DNA of 64,000 nucleotides. Source: Cricetomys ansorgei. Lineage: Eukaryota > Chordata > Mammalia > Rodentia > Nesomyidae. Below are positions 1 to 10,809 of the stretch, one piece after another. The position numbers and the translations under genes were made by a program. The notes beneath the pieces are model-generated. The model did no database searches. It worked only from the letters and a program-made list of their open reading frames with translations, and had not been told where the DNA came from. The DNA is taken from positions 12,406,001-12,470,000 of the forward strand of contig JAMJFZ010003581.1 of assembly GCA_026225945.1 (NCBI GenBank). Direction: 5' to 3'. The first letter of the stretch is position 1. Each line of letters starts with the position of its first letter.

Positions 1-84
1 TCCTCTAGGAAAGTTTCCACATAGAGAAAATATGGCTTCTTTTCTACTAAAGATGCACTTTAGTTAATTAGAATATTTATCTAG

Positions 85-228
85 AATGCCTGGGCTCCCC
101 CAGCACCACCATAAGCATGTCTATAATCTCAGCATTTGGGAGTTAGAAGTAAGAGGATTCAAAGTTCAAGGCTACATAGGGAGTTTGGGGCCAGCCTAGG
201 CTACATGAGACACGATCTTTAAATAAAA
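85..228 (+). mobile_element. B4-type SINE (ID head plus B1-like body)
   Basis: A short tRNA/ID-like tail (cctgggctcccccagcacc) is followed by a diverged B1-like body with tataatctcagcatttggg, a gctacataggg segment and ccagcctaggctacatgaga, then an A-rich end. This ID-then-B1 order is that of rodent B4 SINEs transcribed from the plus strand. The 5' end is truncated and the copy is old. Confidence 0.7.
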
Positions 229-576
229 ATTGCTTGTTTTGTGTTAACTCAAATGTTAAAGCATTTTGCTTAGAGATTTTTGTAGCTTGAAGAAAAGCTC
301 TGGTTGACAGAATCAATGAGATTCTCTTGGTGGAGCTATGTGGTGACATTCACAGTGAATAAAAAGCATCAGACGTGTTCTCAACCAGACAGCCATTCTG
401 CAGAACAACGCTTCGTGGATAGCACTGAAAACTCTGATGTTAAAATTGCATTCCGTTTTTATAGTGCTATCTTATGATAACCAATTATCAAAATATTTCA
501 AAGCAAACTGTCACATGAGACAAGTTTGGAGTATGAGTTGCTTCCGTGCATTTTTTTAACCACATTCAAAGCATTC
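229..576. other. Single-copy stretch, nothing recognised
   Basis: AT-rich DNA with no repeat family, RNA gene or convincing coding frame that I recognise. The only open frame here is 68 codons on the minus strand. It overlaps the preceding SINE and has no familiar motif. Confidence 0.5.
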
Positions 577-655
577 TTGAATTCATTCATTCATTTGTTC
601 ATTCAATAAAACATTTGAACAGTTTATTATATGCCAGGTGCCACGTAGGAATGTT
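577..655 (-). mobile_element. L2 LINE 3'-end fragment
   Basis: The plus strand reads attcattcattcatttgttc, then aataaaacatttgaacag, then atgccaggtgcca. This is the reverse complement of the mammalian L2 3' terminus (tgcctggcacatagtaggtgctcaataaatatttgttgaatgaatga). Only the terminus remains, so it is an ancient 5'-truncated copy. Confidence 0.7.
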
Positions 656-825
656 ACTGGCGTGGGACGTGGCTCTGCACCATGCCAGCAGTTGCCCAGG
701 GCAGAGTTCTTTTCAGAGATGTCCACCTAGGCAAAATCAGAATTTCAGGCATCAGTGAAGACATGAATTTCAGGGAGAGCCAAATATGAAGCAAAGTTGG
801 ATTTATCAGAAGCAGAATGAAGGTG

Positions 826-885
826 CTTTAAAAGGGAGGGGAGGGGAGGGGGAAAGAGAAGGGAGAGAGGGAGAGGAGAGGACAA
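826..885 (+). repeat. Polypurine low-complexity tract
   Basis: A G/A-only tract built from aggggaggggaggggg and gagagggagaggagagg. It could adopt triplex or G-rich structures. There is no gene context to suggest a role. Confidence 0.85.
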
Positions 886-1069
886 GTGTGGGCTTCCCAA
901 GGAAGAGCAATAGTTTTGTTGTTTTTCAACAGTGGGTATGTATAGGGCTTTGGTGACCCTCGGATTACAGCTATAGAGGTAGCTAAGAACTCCCCTCCCC
1001 CTACTTTCTAACATTGCCCAGAGATGTAGTTTACTACAGAGTTCAAAGCTCAGCAAACACAGTTGTAAG

Positions 1070-1223
1070 TGAAGAAACCAAAGACTCCATTCTGTGTATG
1101 TGCTCAGAGAACCCATTCTGTGTATGTGCTCAGAGACCTCATTTTGCATTCGTGTTCAAGGTCACAACCGGGGCCTGACCTTGCAGGCTAGTAAATCCCA
1201 GGCCGTAACCCCACCCCCACCCC

Positions 1224-1277
<54 letters not shown>

Positions 1278-1651
1278 TCTAAGGGCAATCAATCTCATCC
1301 GACCAGGTAAACTGTCTTGTCTGGCCAGGTAGCCCTGAAAGCCATAAAACCAGATGTCTTAACTCTAATGACTAACTTGCCAGGTATAGCTGAAGAACGT
1401 GGAGAGTCAGCCTCTCCAGCACTTGTAACTGCACCTCTGTTCACCAATTAGAAACCAGACTACCCCACCTATGTGGAAGCCCCCTTTTTCTGTCACCCAA
1501 AGAAGCTGTAATTCTTTGTTTGGGGTCAGCCATCTTGCGTGGTGCTGACCCCAGAATGCTGGTTTTCCTCTGCAGAATAAAAGTGCCTTTGATTTTTTGC
1601 ATACGTGGTCTCGCTGGTCCTTGGGGTGGGGAGCAAATTTCAGACTCAACA
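1070..1651 (+). mobile_element. Solo LTR, probably class I (ERV1-like) endogenous retrovirus
   Basis: A 582-bp block starts TGAAGAAACC and ends CTCAACA, so it has the 5'-TG...CA-3' ends of an LTR. It is flanked by gtaag on both sides (1065-1069 and 1652-1656), a probable target-site duplication. Inside are a TATA-like ataaaa near 1344, a perfect 10-bp inverted repeat (tggggtcagc / gctgacccca, about 1521-1552) and an AATAAA signal near 1577 followed by a T/G-rich U5-like end. Near the 5' end a 24-bp segment is duplicated in tandem. A (CA)n array sits within it at 1226-1276. No internal proviral genes flank it, so it is a solo LTR. The five-base duplication would also suit ERVL, so the class is inferred from the LTR layout. 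Confidence 0.7.
1226..1276 (+). repeat. (CA)n microsatellite inside the LTR
   Basis: About 25 uninterrupted CA units preceded by a C-rich accccacccccacccc run. It lies inside the solo LTR and lengthens it. Confidence 0.95.
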
Positions 1652-1656
1652 GTAAG

Positions 1657-3049
1657 GTGGATTCAATGACAAGAAAATGGAAGAAGGGCTAGAAACTCAA
1701 GGTTTTGCATGGCTGTAGTTTGAGTAAGCACAGCCTAATTACTGTCCGGGATATTGATTATTGAGGTCTGTTTGTTAATGAACCATCTGGCCTCTCGTAG
1801 TTGTTATTTCTTTATTTACCATCTCTGACAAGAGGAAAATTGTTGGTGGCAAAAAGATCCCAGTGATGGGAGAGAGAGGCGGATTATCAGCCTCTGTGTT
1901 AGAGCAAACACCTTGAGTGCCCTTTAAAATGGTGGATCCTGGCACACTGGGTAAGCCCCAAATGGGAAAGCTTCTTCAGTTGGTGCCTGTGTCACCGGTC
2001 TTTACAGAAACCTTGTTCACCAACGCTGGCAAAACGGATAGGCTGAGAGCTTAAGCATAGGAGCCTAAAGATTGTTGAACTTTTTCCGACCTTGTCCACT
2101 CCCTCTGCTATAGCAAGCCCTCCGTAGGCTGATTGGAATGTCTAAAGCGCGGACCAGAGCAATTGGACCTCTCCCTTATGCAAGCCCCGCTTCCTCCGTA
2201 AAAGGCCTGCTCCTTTCACGATAGAGTAGATCCACACCCCAAGAATGGTTTCTGGAGTTTGAGTTTCTTGGGCTAGTGACCCTGTCCACACTCACCACCT
2301 TAGGGACACCCCTTCTTCCACAAAAGACTACAGAAATCCAATCCACCCTGATCAGTGAGTGTCTGGCACCTCCTATCTTTTTCAAAAACGAGTGCAAATC
2401 AGGACCTTGTATCAAACTCCCCCCTCCCATCCCCCAGCCTTTTCTCCTCAAGGCACCATAATTCCCTGTCTTCTGTCCGGCTCAGGAGGACAGAGCTTGT
2501 GCTTTGCAGGAGCACAGTGCAGGAGGGAGGAGGCGTTTGTGTTGCGGAGCAAGAGCTTCTGTCTGTCAGACAACGCAGGCTTGGGACTCTCCAGACAGCA
2601 TTTAAATAAGGGGGGCTTTCTTGCCTCAAAAAAATCTAGAGATGGCTTATAGCACATGGGACACAAAATAAGTAGTGAAAAGGCAGATCTAAGAAAAAGT
2701 AAAGTAAATTATCATTTTTGTCTGCGAGTTCCCTAGCAGCCAAAGCAAGTAAGAGGAAAACACGAGATTTTCCATGGTCAAAAGACTCCCACAAAACAAA
2801 ATCAAGTCGAAGATTTCTAAGGATCCCTGAGGGGTCCTCTGGCTTTTCCTAACCTATCACCTTCTCTCACGGTCCCTGCCTAAACCAGATGTGCCTCAGT
2901 TTTTCTGATGCTTCAGTCCAGGTAAACCAATGGAACGAAGGCAGAGATAAGTTAAGAGCAGCCAAGCCACTTGATGGTCTTCTAGAACCATGTAGAACCT
3001 CCTGCTTAATTCTCCTTTGCTTAATCTATCAAATCTGTAGTCTCTAGGG
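1657..3049. other. Single-copy stretch, no gene seen
   Basis: No repeat family or gene recognised. Several overlapping frames of 60-97 codons occur around 2176-2660 on both strands. They disagree with one another and show no motif, so I do not call them. The region includes moderately GC-rich sequence around 2460-2600. Confidence 0.45.
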
Positions 3050-3272
3050 CAGTGGTTCTTGCTTCCCTAATGCTGCAGCCCTTTAATACAGGTCCTCATG
3101 TTGTGGCGCCCTCAACCATAAAATTATTTCTGTTGCTACTTCATAACTGTAATGTCGCTGCTGTTACGAATCATAAGGTAAATATCTGGTCTACAGATGG
3201 TCTTCGGTGGGCTCCTTGAAAGAGTCATTTGATCCCCCAAAGGGTTCATGATCTACAGGTTGAGAACCACTG
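3050..3272. mobile_element. URR1 nonautonomous hAT DNA transposon, complete
   Basis: The element begins CAGTGGTTCTTGC and ends GGTTGAGAACCACTG, the terminal inverted repeats of the rodent URR1 family. The body has the family's typical text (ctaatgctgcagcccttta, cataaaattatttctgttgc, cttcataactgtaatg). Flanking 8-mers ctctaggg (3042-3049) and ctctagag (3273-3280) are a target-site duplication with one mismatch, and 8 bp is the hAT length. It has no coding capacity and would have been mobilised in trans. Confidence 0.92.
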
Positions 3273-3654
3273 CTCTAGAGCAGTTAATATTCTGGTTATC
3301 TTTTAAGAGAATCCTGTGTCCCTTATTTATCTCTATTGAGCTGTTGTGCATCAGGGCATGTACTGTGAGGATATGCTAGAGGTTGCATAAGTCAGTAGAG
3401 ACAGGAATCTCCAGCTGGCAAAACTAATCTTCACAGGATAGAAAGGAGAAAAATATCTGTAGTTTTTCCATACCTGGCCCTGTGTAATGTTTTGCTCTGC
3501 TGTACTGGGTCTAAACACCTGCCTTGTAGGTTCTCAATGAATTTAGTGGCATTAGTGTTCATACCTACAGCGATGAAATGAGCCTATTCAAAGGACAGAA
3601 GGGATAGGCTCACATTAGGTAGAGTGGCTTGTAAAGAATTCAAAACATGGTTAT
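3273..3654. other. Single-copy stretch, nothing recognised
   Basis: No repeat or coding signal that I can defend between the URR1 element and the next SINE. Confidence 0.4.
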
Positions 3655-3775
3655 AAAGTTGGTACGGTGGTACATAGCTGTAATTCTAGTCCTGCAGAGG
3701 CTGAGGCAGGACACTTGTGAATCTGGGCTAGTCTGGGCTATATAAAGGTCATTGTCTTTTTTTTCTATTGCTTAG
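3655..3775 (+). mobile_element. Truncated old B1 SINE
   Basis: Reads acggtggtacatagctgtaa, then agaggctgaggcagg, then a shortened gtctgggctatataaagg end. This is a B1-like plus-strand copy lacking part of the second half. A T-run follows, so the A-tail is not clear. Confidence 0.7.
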
Positions 3776-4000
3776 AAATTAAAGAACACACTGAATAACA
3801 TAGAGAACAGGTCTTATACATTTGAAAAGTAAAACTTTCTTATAATCCTTAAGAAGAGAGAAGTTTTAAGGTACCACATATAGTTATAACTCATTATATA
3901 TCACTCAAACCTATGAAATTCTGTTTTTGCAGGTAAAATTCACATTTTTCGTCAGATAAAATTTGAGTCACAGGAAAACATAACAATGCTAATAAATGCT

Positions 4001-4187
4001 GCTGTTTGGAGTTGGGGAGGTGGCTTGGTAGCTAAGAGCACGTGCTGCTTTTGCAGAACTCCAATCTCAGGGGATCCAACATCCTCTTCTGGCCTCTGTG
4101 GGCACCAGGCATATACAAGGTACATAAGGTGCACATACATGATGAAGGCACTCACAAACACACATAAAATAAAAATAAATAAATTTC
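4001..4187 (+). mobile_element. B3/B2 SINE with internal deletion
   Basis: The tRNA-derived head (ttggggaggtggcttggtag, taagagcacgtgctgctttt) is followed by the B3 tail (tcaggggatccaacatcctc, ttctggcctctgtgggcac) and ends in an ataaaataaaaataaataaa tail. The middle segment carrying the cacatggtggctcacaacc motif is missing. Confidence 0.85.
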
Positions 4188-4394
4188 ACAACTAAACTAA
4201 TACTAATTTTAAAACAGAAATTACATTGCTATTTAAAATTACTGTTTTTTTTCCTAGATGCATCCCCATGTAATAGTGATTGATTTGAGTCACTTGAATT
4301 TATATTGCAATGATTTAATTTGTATCATTATAAGTCTCTCAAAAACATAATTTTTGGTGGCCATTGTAATATTATTCTGGGCAAATACCTCATA

Positions 4395-4428
4395 AAGTTT
4401 CTTAAAATAAACAAACATTTATTTTTTA

Positions 4429-4470
<42 letters not shown>

Positions 4471-4642
4471 TGGGTGTTAGTGCAACGAATGCAGTGCCTG
4501 AGGAGGCCAGAAGAGGGCATCAGATTCCTCTGATGATAGAGATACATTTGGTGTGAGCTGCCCAGTGTGGTTGGAAATCAAGCTCAGGTCCTCTGGAGCA
4601 GGAAGTGCTTTTAACTACTGAGCTTTCTCAAACCCCCTATTT
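4395..4642 (-). mobile_element. B3 SINE with (GT)n at its 3' end
   Basis: Reversed, it reads ggtttgagaaagctcagtag, then a ccagaggacctgagcttgat segment, then ctgatgccctcttctggcc. On the plus strand a (TG)n array occupies 4431-4467, where the SINE's CA-rich tail would lie. Standard B3 structure, moderately diverged. Confidence 0.85.
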
Positions 4643-5359
4643 ATCCATTTTCTATTGTGGGTCCCTTGATATTTGGAGATTTGGAGATGAATAAATTGCT
4701 TTGTAATTCTGATCTAGTACTTCATTTGGGCCTACGTAAATGTGACTTTTGCCCTGGTCCCATACTGAGAGAACCTGTGCTTTGAGTTACCTTCCGTGAA
4801 ATTTTCTGAGTCTTCCTTTATTGCTTAGGAGCAATGCAAGCATCCTATACTGAAGGATGACTTAAGGCAGCAGTCTCACCGAGCCCTACACTGAGAGGCA
4901 TGTTCCACCATCCTTACCTTGGAATTTTAATTCACTTTTAGGCAATTCCTTCCTTTTAACTTTGCATTGGGTCCTAAGTTATATGACTCTGCTTTAACAA
5001 TAAAGCCATCTGGTTAAATGCATGGGTCTTCAGCAGGACCTGATTTATCTATTTTCCCTCAGGGATGTCTCTAACCATCTCATCCCAATGTGAGGTTGAA
5101 GCTTAGAGAAGCTCAGAGAAGCTACAGGATTTGGACTTTTGGAATCATCTGGGGTCAGGTTCAAGATAGCATTGCAACAGAAAAAATATTCCTCCTGGAG
5201 ACTGTGGTACAAGTGGTACCCTGTGGTACCCTGCAGGATCAGGGTAAGCTGAGCTGCCAGAATGTTACTGCCAAACAAATATGGACAACTCAAATTGTTG
5301 TATAGTTGAAGGCCTACATGCCCAGAGGGCAGTACTACATGGTAAGAGCCCAGAACACC
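4643..5359. other. Single-copy stretch, nothing recognised
   Basis: No family recognised. A small clustered repetition (gtggtacaagtggtaccctg around 5204-5234) is present. The 116-codon minus-strand frame at 5045-5395 runs into the neighbouring LTR and has no recognisable domain. Confidence 0.4.
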
Positions 5360-5946
5360 ACTGAGATTGTTCATTTTTAATTGCCAACTTGACACAATCT
5401 GGAGTCACCTGAGAAGAGATTCTCAGTGAGGAATTGTCTAGATCAGGTTGACTTGTGGGCAAGACTATGGTGAGGGGGAGGGGCAATATCATGACTGTGA
5501 TAATTGGGATGGGAAGACTTGACCACTGAGAGTGGGATCATTCCCTAGGGAAGGGATTCTGTGCTGTCCACTGAGGGTGAGACCATTCCCTAGGCAAAGG
5601 ATTCTGAGCTATCCACTGAGGGTGGGACCATTCCCTAGGCAAGGGGTTCTGAGCTATCCACTGAGGGTGAGACCATTCCCTAGGCAAGGGGTTCTGAGCT
5701 ATCCACTGAGGGTGGGACCATTCCCCAGGCAAGGGATTCTGAGCTGTACAAGAGTGTCGAATGGCAGCTGAGCATATGAATGAGTGCATCCATTCTCTCT
5801 GCTCTTGACTATGGATGTGACCAGCTGTTTCAAGTTCCTGAGATCTTGACCTCCAGGTAATGATGGAATTGTGAGCTAACACAAACCTTGTTTCCCCTGA
5901 TTTCTGTGGGAGTATTTTATGACAGCCACAGAAGTAGTAATAAAAC
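5360..5946 (+). mobile_element. Rodent LTR of ERVL-MaLR-like type with expanded internal repeat
   Basis: It reads attgccaacttgacacaatc, then gaattgtctagatcaggttg, gggaccattccctaggc, the tctgctcttgactatggatg segment and a gagtattttatgacagccac end. This order matches an abundant rodent LTR family with TG...CA-type ends, which I place with the MaLR/ERVL group. The unit around accattccctaggc is present five times in tandem instead of once, lengthening the LTR by about 180 bp. I see no clear target duplication, so the ends are approximate. Confidence 0.65.
5523..5747 (+). repeat. 45-bp x 5 minisatellite inside the LTR
   Basis: Five consecutive units start at 5523, 5568, 5613, 5658 and 5703, an exact 45-bp period. 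Each begins ccactgagrgtg and ends near ttctgagctat. The copies differ by a few substitutions and by no indels. Because 45 is a multiple of three, one frame stays open across all copies on each strand and encodes a repeated 15-residue peptide. There is no sign that these frames are genes. Confidence 0.93.
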
Positions 5947-6799
5947 CACTACTCTGCCTTAACTCCTCTTTGTTCTTGTCCTACCACAACCGGCTTGGGT
6001 TTGGGCACAAGCTGGGAGCCCTGGAGAGTCATGGGTCTGACAACAGAGAGGAGGCAAAGTCGGGGGCGACAAGGTCCTGAGAAGGTACTTAGGCCCTCCT
6101 CCAGAAGGGCTCTCCAAAAGAGCCGGGCTTGGTGGGAGCACCAGTTCCCGGGAGGCTGAGGAACATTCACAAAGGCTCTGCTCTGAGTCAGGACTTATTT
6201 ATAAACTCTCCGTTAACTTCCTGATGTTATATTCAGAAGCTGAAGTTTCCACAGTTGCTGATATGAATGGAAAAGTCACAGCATATGGCAAGAGCGGTGG
6301 TTTTAGGAAGCTTAAAATTTTCCCTTTTCTCGGAGGCCCCTGAACCGAGAAGGCGCCTTTCCCTTCATTTATCCTTGCCATTTGGGGATCAGCTCAGCTC
6401 ATCCCTTCTTATGAAGTTTTTTGACTGTGGGCTTGGAGAAGCCAGCTGCCCTGGGGGCCTGGAGCTGGGCACACTGTGCGCTAGGCGGTGATGGGGAGTG
6501 CAGCCAGCTTGGAGAGCCTGCTGATGCCTGAGGTGCAGTGTTTATTCCTGACCCGGCTTTGGCATCAAGACCTGCTGTATCGGTGCAAGGCTTCTCGTTC
6601 TGGGCCCGCATTATCTGCTGTTTCCCTGGCTTTGCTTCCTTGCCATTCCCAGAAAGAAAAATGTAGTCAAGTAGTATTTCCACACCAAAGGGTCAGAGAT
6701 GGCCTGTGGGAGGTGTCCACTGTGCTTCCCAGTCAAGAGGTAGGGTGGGAAACTTAAAGGTCAAAGCTACCTGCACAATACCACTTATTCACTTAAGAT
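5947..6799. other. Single-copy stretch, nothing recognised
   Basis: Mixed-composition DNA. Short frames on both strands (60-94 codons) overlap each other and have no motif. There is no obvious repeat. Confidence 0.4.
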
Positions 6800-7060
6800 T
6801 CATCACATGTATACAACCCACTGCCCTGGTGATGTTATGGGGGCTAGAGAGGGAAAAACTAATTTTGTTTTCCTCCCAAGGAGTTCACATGATAATGGAA
6901 GAGCAAAATCACATGACATTCTGAAAAGTCTAGAGTTTACATCAACATACTCTGAGAGCATAAACAGGGAGAGCAATTCATTCTTCTTGGAAGAGGCAGG
7001 AATTACTGGGGCAGTCTTCATGGAAGACGCACTTCTGAGCTGAGCCTGAGAGAGCAGCGG
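6800..7060 (-). mobile_element. Probable L2-type LINE fragment
   Basis: The plus strand contains cccaaggagttcacatgata, then gggcagtcttcatggaagac followed by a ctgagctgagcctgagagag segment. These correspond to the reverse complement of the region upstream of the L2 3' terminus (cctgccctcaaggagcttac, ggcttcctggaggaggtgac, gagctgagtctt). Diverged, so family and ends are approximate. Confidence 0.55.
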
Positions 7061-8117
7061 TTAAGACACAGGTGATTGGGAGCACAAAGTATGTTCAGGC
7101 TCCCTGGCAGTTGTCAATGCCTTTTGAAGTTGCATTGCAACTGTACAACAAGTTCAGGATATGTATAGATACCACTAGCTTCCAAGACCATGATTAAAAC
7201 ACTCCGTGGGGCCTCAATATGAGATCCTGGCATCAGGTCATAGAAGAGGGTCCCCAGTAAAGAGTCCCAGCTCTCATGGGTTTGAGGGAAACCCATGTTG
7301 TAAGATACTGTTGTTTTAAGTCAGTGACATTTAGGGTTACTTGCTATTACAGTTTAGCCAATTCTAGTTTGATTGATTTTGGAATTTTCCCCCCAAGTAT
7401 GTGAGATGACATTTTAGATTATAGGGAGAAAGCAGGCAAAAATGTAAGGTGGTATTTCCTGAAGGAGAAAAGGCCGCTCCATTTCCGTATGAATTCCTGG
7501 TCATCCTTGACTAAAGGCTGATTTTAGGAACTTCTAGAACATTCCATGTACAGAAAGAACGTGTACTTCAAGTTAGAAAAAGCTTACAGGATAGTCTGGG
7601 TTCTCTTCGTAGATAGTTGAAGGAGTCCGTGGAAATGTGGACACCAGGGATGTGTGGGCACTGAAGCACTGGACTGGAGGCAGTAAAGGGTGCCGAAAGC
7701 CTCTTCTTGCCTTTAAGTGGTCACTGGCATAGAGGTCCTGACTCGGTCACTTCTGATGGTGCTTAGAATGCGGTTGCTTGCCCTCTTTGTCCTCTATTTT
7801 ATGACCTGTTATTAGATCTGATCAATACAAAGTCTCACTCAACACGGCATTCTACTGCCCCTAAGCTCCGAAGCCCATGGCCACAGAGCCTCGTCTTCCA
7901 ATGGCATCACCCAGAGTGCCATTTGCTTCTCAATTCCAACTTCAGTATTTTGGTTCCATTTCTTTTACTTTTTTTTTTTGGCCATCTGTCCTGTTTTTCT
8001 CATACTCCGATGGCCACGCCAGTTCATGTCTTTAAAGAAAATTAAAAGGGCTACATAGCGTGGTCACATTATTGAGTTAAGAGTTGACCGCTTTGGTTGA
8101 ATCTTCATGTTCACACC
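7061..8117. other. Single-copy stretch, nothing recognised
   Basis: No family or gene recognised. A T-run at about 7967-7979 is the only simple sequence. Confidence 0.4.
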
Positions 8118-8315
8118 CACTTCCAGTTCTATTGCCTCTTAACAGCCATGTGACTTTGGGCAAGTTACTCACACTGTTTCAAGTCTCGGTTTCCCCCTGA
8201 AAGTGGCACGGTAGTTCATCACTGCTATTGAGCTGCCCTTCCCGCCCAGCCCTCCTAAACAGCACGGTAACAGTTCTGTGAAGAATAAGAGAGAGCAGCA
8301 GAAAATGCACAGCCC
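8118..8315 (+). mobile_element. MIR SINE
   Basis: Core motif cagccatgtgactttgggca followed by agttactcacactgtttcaa and ctcggtttccccctgaaag, then acagttctgtgaagaataag. This follows the plus-strand MIR order (gctgtgtgaccttgggcaag, cctcagtttcc, gttgtgaggattaaatgag). Ancient mammalian tRNA-derived SINE. Confidence 0.8.
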
Positions 8316-10189
8316 ATGTGTAGCTTAAAGACGCCGTGCTGGCCGGTGTGAGTGCCTGCTCTTGGCAGGAGTTTTATTTTATTTTATTTTGCTGCTGCTG
8401 TTGTTCTTTCTGGTCCTATGTCTTACCTCTGTTCCCACTAGGGATCCAAATTTCAATACATCCCTCCTGAACCCTCTGCCTATGCCTCCTGTTTCCACGA
8501 AATCAAAGCTTCTGGCCTCCAGACTTCTCTTTCCAACACAATGTGCTTTATCTGTTTCAAACCCACAGTATCTCTGTCATCATTTCAAGCATGCAGTTCC
8601 TCCGCCCCCGTGAGAGGAGTAAGTTAGCTTCAGGCAGTTTAGGTGCATTGTGAGTAGGATGTGCTTTCCTTCCCTGTATCTCCCACTTTATGCTCTACCT
8701 TGCAAAAGGGGCTCAGTTGGGAAGAACCCAAGGGTATGGTGGGATAAACTCCCTCGTGCACTTTGGCTCTCGTGGGGGTGCTATATAAGTGAAATCAGAA
8801 AGGTGAGACAGACTCACAAACAGGCTGGATAATTTTGCTTTGGGTCAGACAAGAAATGGATGCAACCACTCCAGCTAGTTCGGGCTGGTTGACAGGAAAC
8901 TTTGCAGAAACACCAGGAAAGTTGAGATCACTCCACTTTAGCTCGTGATATACAAGTTGTGTAGCTTGAGCAGAGATAAATATATTTTGGCGATTGTAAA
9001 AGATCCATGTCAGGGTCCTGATGAAGATGTAACTCTGGTGATTTGTGGCTCCATCACCAGCCCCTCAAGCTGTTTCCAGCCTCTTATTTATCGCTTTCCC
9101 AGGCTGTGCATCTTATTAACACAAAATGAATGAGGGGTACAAATGAAAAAGCAGCTTTCCTTATGGTCTATTTACATCTCTTGCTTGTCATAGGGTAAAT
9201 GAAGACACAGACACCTGATCTGGGGGCGCTGGATTACTTCTGGTGTTTATAACATTGACAAAGGATGTTGGTGGACAGAGAAGACAGTGGACACTGAGAC
9301 ACTTTTGAGTTTTGAGCTCTTAAAATGAGGACAACTTGAAAAGATTGGGGCTCATTGCCTTCAGTTGCATAGTGTAGAAGAATCTTCACATGCCTACATA
9401 TATCTTCTGTGGTCTCTCTGAGTTCTCACGGGTCTGTAGATGACTTCATGGTCCCAGCTCTATCTTCCTTACATTCATACTTCTTCCATGGCTCTGTCAT
9501 AGGTAGAATGCATGTTCTCATATCTCAATTTTGGTTTGGTTTAGGCGGCTGTAGCTAATGGCATGAGGTTGGAAGTATCACTTCATTCAGTGTGAGCCTG
9601 AGCAAGCCTTGTGTGTGCTTACTGCTTTGATGTGCCCATTTTATGACATAAGAAACTGGCCTGCAGCTATACCACTAACTCCGAGTCTCAGGGAACGTTG
9701 AAGAAGATTGGATGGAAAGAATGTAAAAGCTAGAGGATGAGGAAGTGTACCACAGAAATGACATGTCCTTGGCATGATATGGCCATGGCACTCAAGAGCT
9801 CTCAGCAGGTGTGGCCTGTCTAACATTGGGACTATCAACATGCTATCATGGAATGAAGATCATAAGGCTTCTTCCAGGCACTATTTGTAATTGTACATTG
9901 CTGTGTGGACTCACCAAGAGAGACACAGAGGCATTCTCATACATAATCTCTGCCAGACCTCAGCAGAGAGAACCACTATCCTGGCCAGCACCATACTGGA
10001 CAGTGGAACCCTGAGCATCTGAGCTCAGGTGTTTTTATGGATTCAGAACTACTCAGGTGTTCTACTGATTGCACGTGCAGATCATGACAATTTAAATATA
10101 CCCACATAAATCCAACACCTGCAAACATACAAAATGCCAAGACCTACGGAGACCCTTACCCAATAGTGCACAAAACAATATTTTAAACA
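8316..10189. other. Single-copy stretch, no gene seen
   Basis: Contains a short (TTTTA)n run near 8371-8390 and little else recognisable. An 83-codon plus-strand frame at 8362 starts with a hydrophobic run translated from that T-rich sequence. It shows no splice or family support. Confidence 0.4.
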
Positions 10190-10462
10190 CAACTAAGCAT
10201 AAACTTCTACAAGAACTATTGATAGTTAATGTTTGCTGAGGGGCGTGTGCCACTTTCTTCAGTAGTCAGTAGTGTAGCCACTGAGTTGTCCTTGCTCCAT
10301 TAAAGAACCTCCTACCTATGCACATACAAGCAGCTCTGATTAAGCTTGGGGAATCACACATGCAGTGGGAAGCAGACTTGCAGGGAGGGGGCGAGGTTTC
10401 ATCAGAAGAGGGAAGAAGGTGAGAGAAGATCACAGGAGGCGAAATGAATGGGTAAAGTTCAC

Positions 10463-10515
<53 letters not shown>

Positions 10516-10549
10516 GCACAAAACTGTCAATGAATAAAACAGAAAAAAA
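10190..10549 (+). mobile_element. Rodent L1 (Lx-type) 3' UTR and tail
   Basis: Includes gtgtagccactgagttgtcc, ttgctccattaaagaacctc, atgcacatacaagcagctct and a purine-rich gggaggggg/agagggaagaaggtgagag block. It ends gtcaatgaataaaacagaaa plus an A-run. This is the plus-strand 3' UTR of older rodent L1. A (TCTA)n array (10463-10515) sits just ahead of the terminal adenines. No ORF2 sequence remains. Confidence 0.75.
10463..10515 (+). repeat. (TCTA)n tetranucleotide microsatellite
   Basis: About 13 perfect TCTA units located inside the L1 3' UTR, immediately before its poly(A) end. Confidence 0.95.
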
Positions 10550-10809
10550 ATGACCTGCACCCTGGCCTCAGAAGAAAAAGGCAGAGTGGAATTGCTTGGG
10601 TCAGTCAACCTTTAGCTCATCCTAAGACGCTTATGTGACAGAAAATGTGGTTTTAAGCTAGTAAATCTTGTGTTTGTTTCATGGCTATAGCTGATGAGTA
10701 AAACCTTGTAACTAAGCAAATTATCTTAAGGAAACGGATACTTGTAAACTTACTGTAAACTGATACGTTCTAGTGTGGAAGCCATACTTTTTCTTATAAT
10801 TCCTCAATG
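10550..10809. other. Short single-copy stretch
   Basis: Nothing recognised between the L1 tail and the next LTR. Confidence 0.4.

Noticed and set aside
5532..5882. Repeat-peptide frames (79 and 114 codons) that look like a short repetitive protein
   Set aside because: They come from the 45-bp tandem repeat in an LTR, whose period is divisible by three. No start context or conservation evidence.
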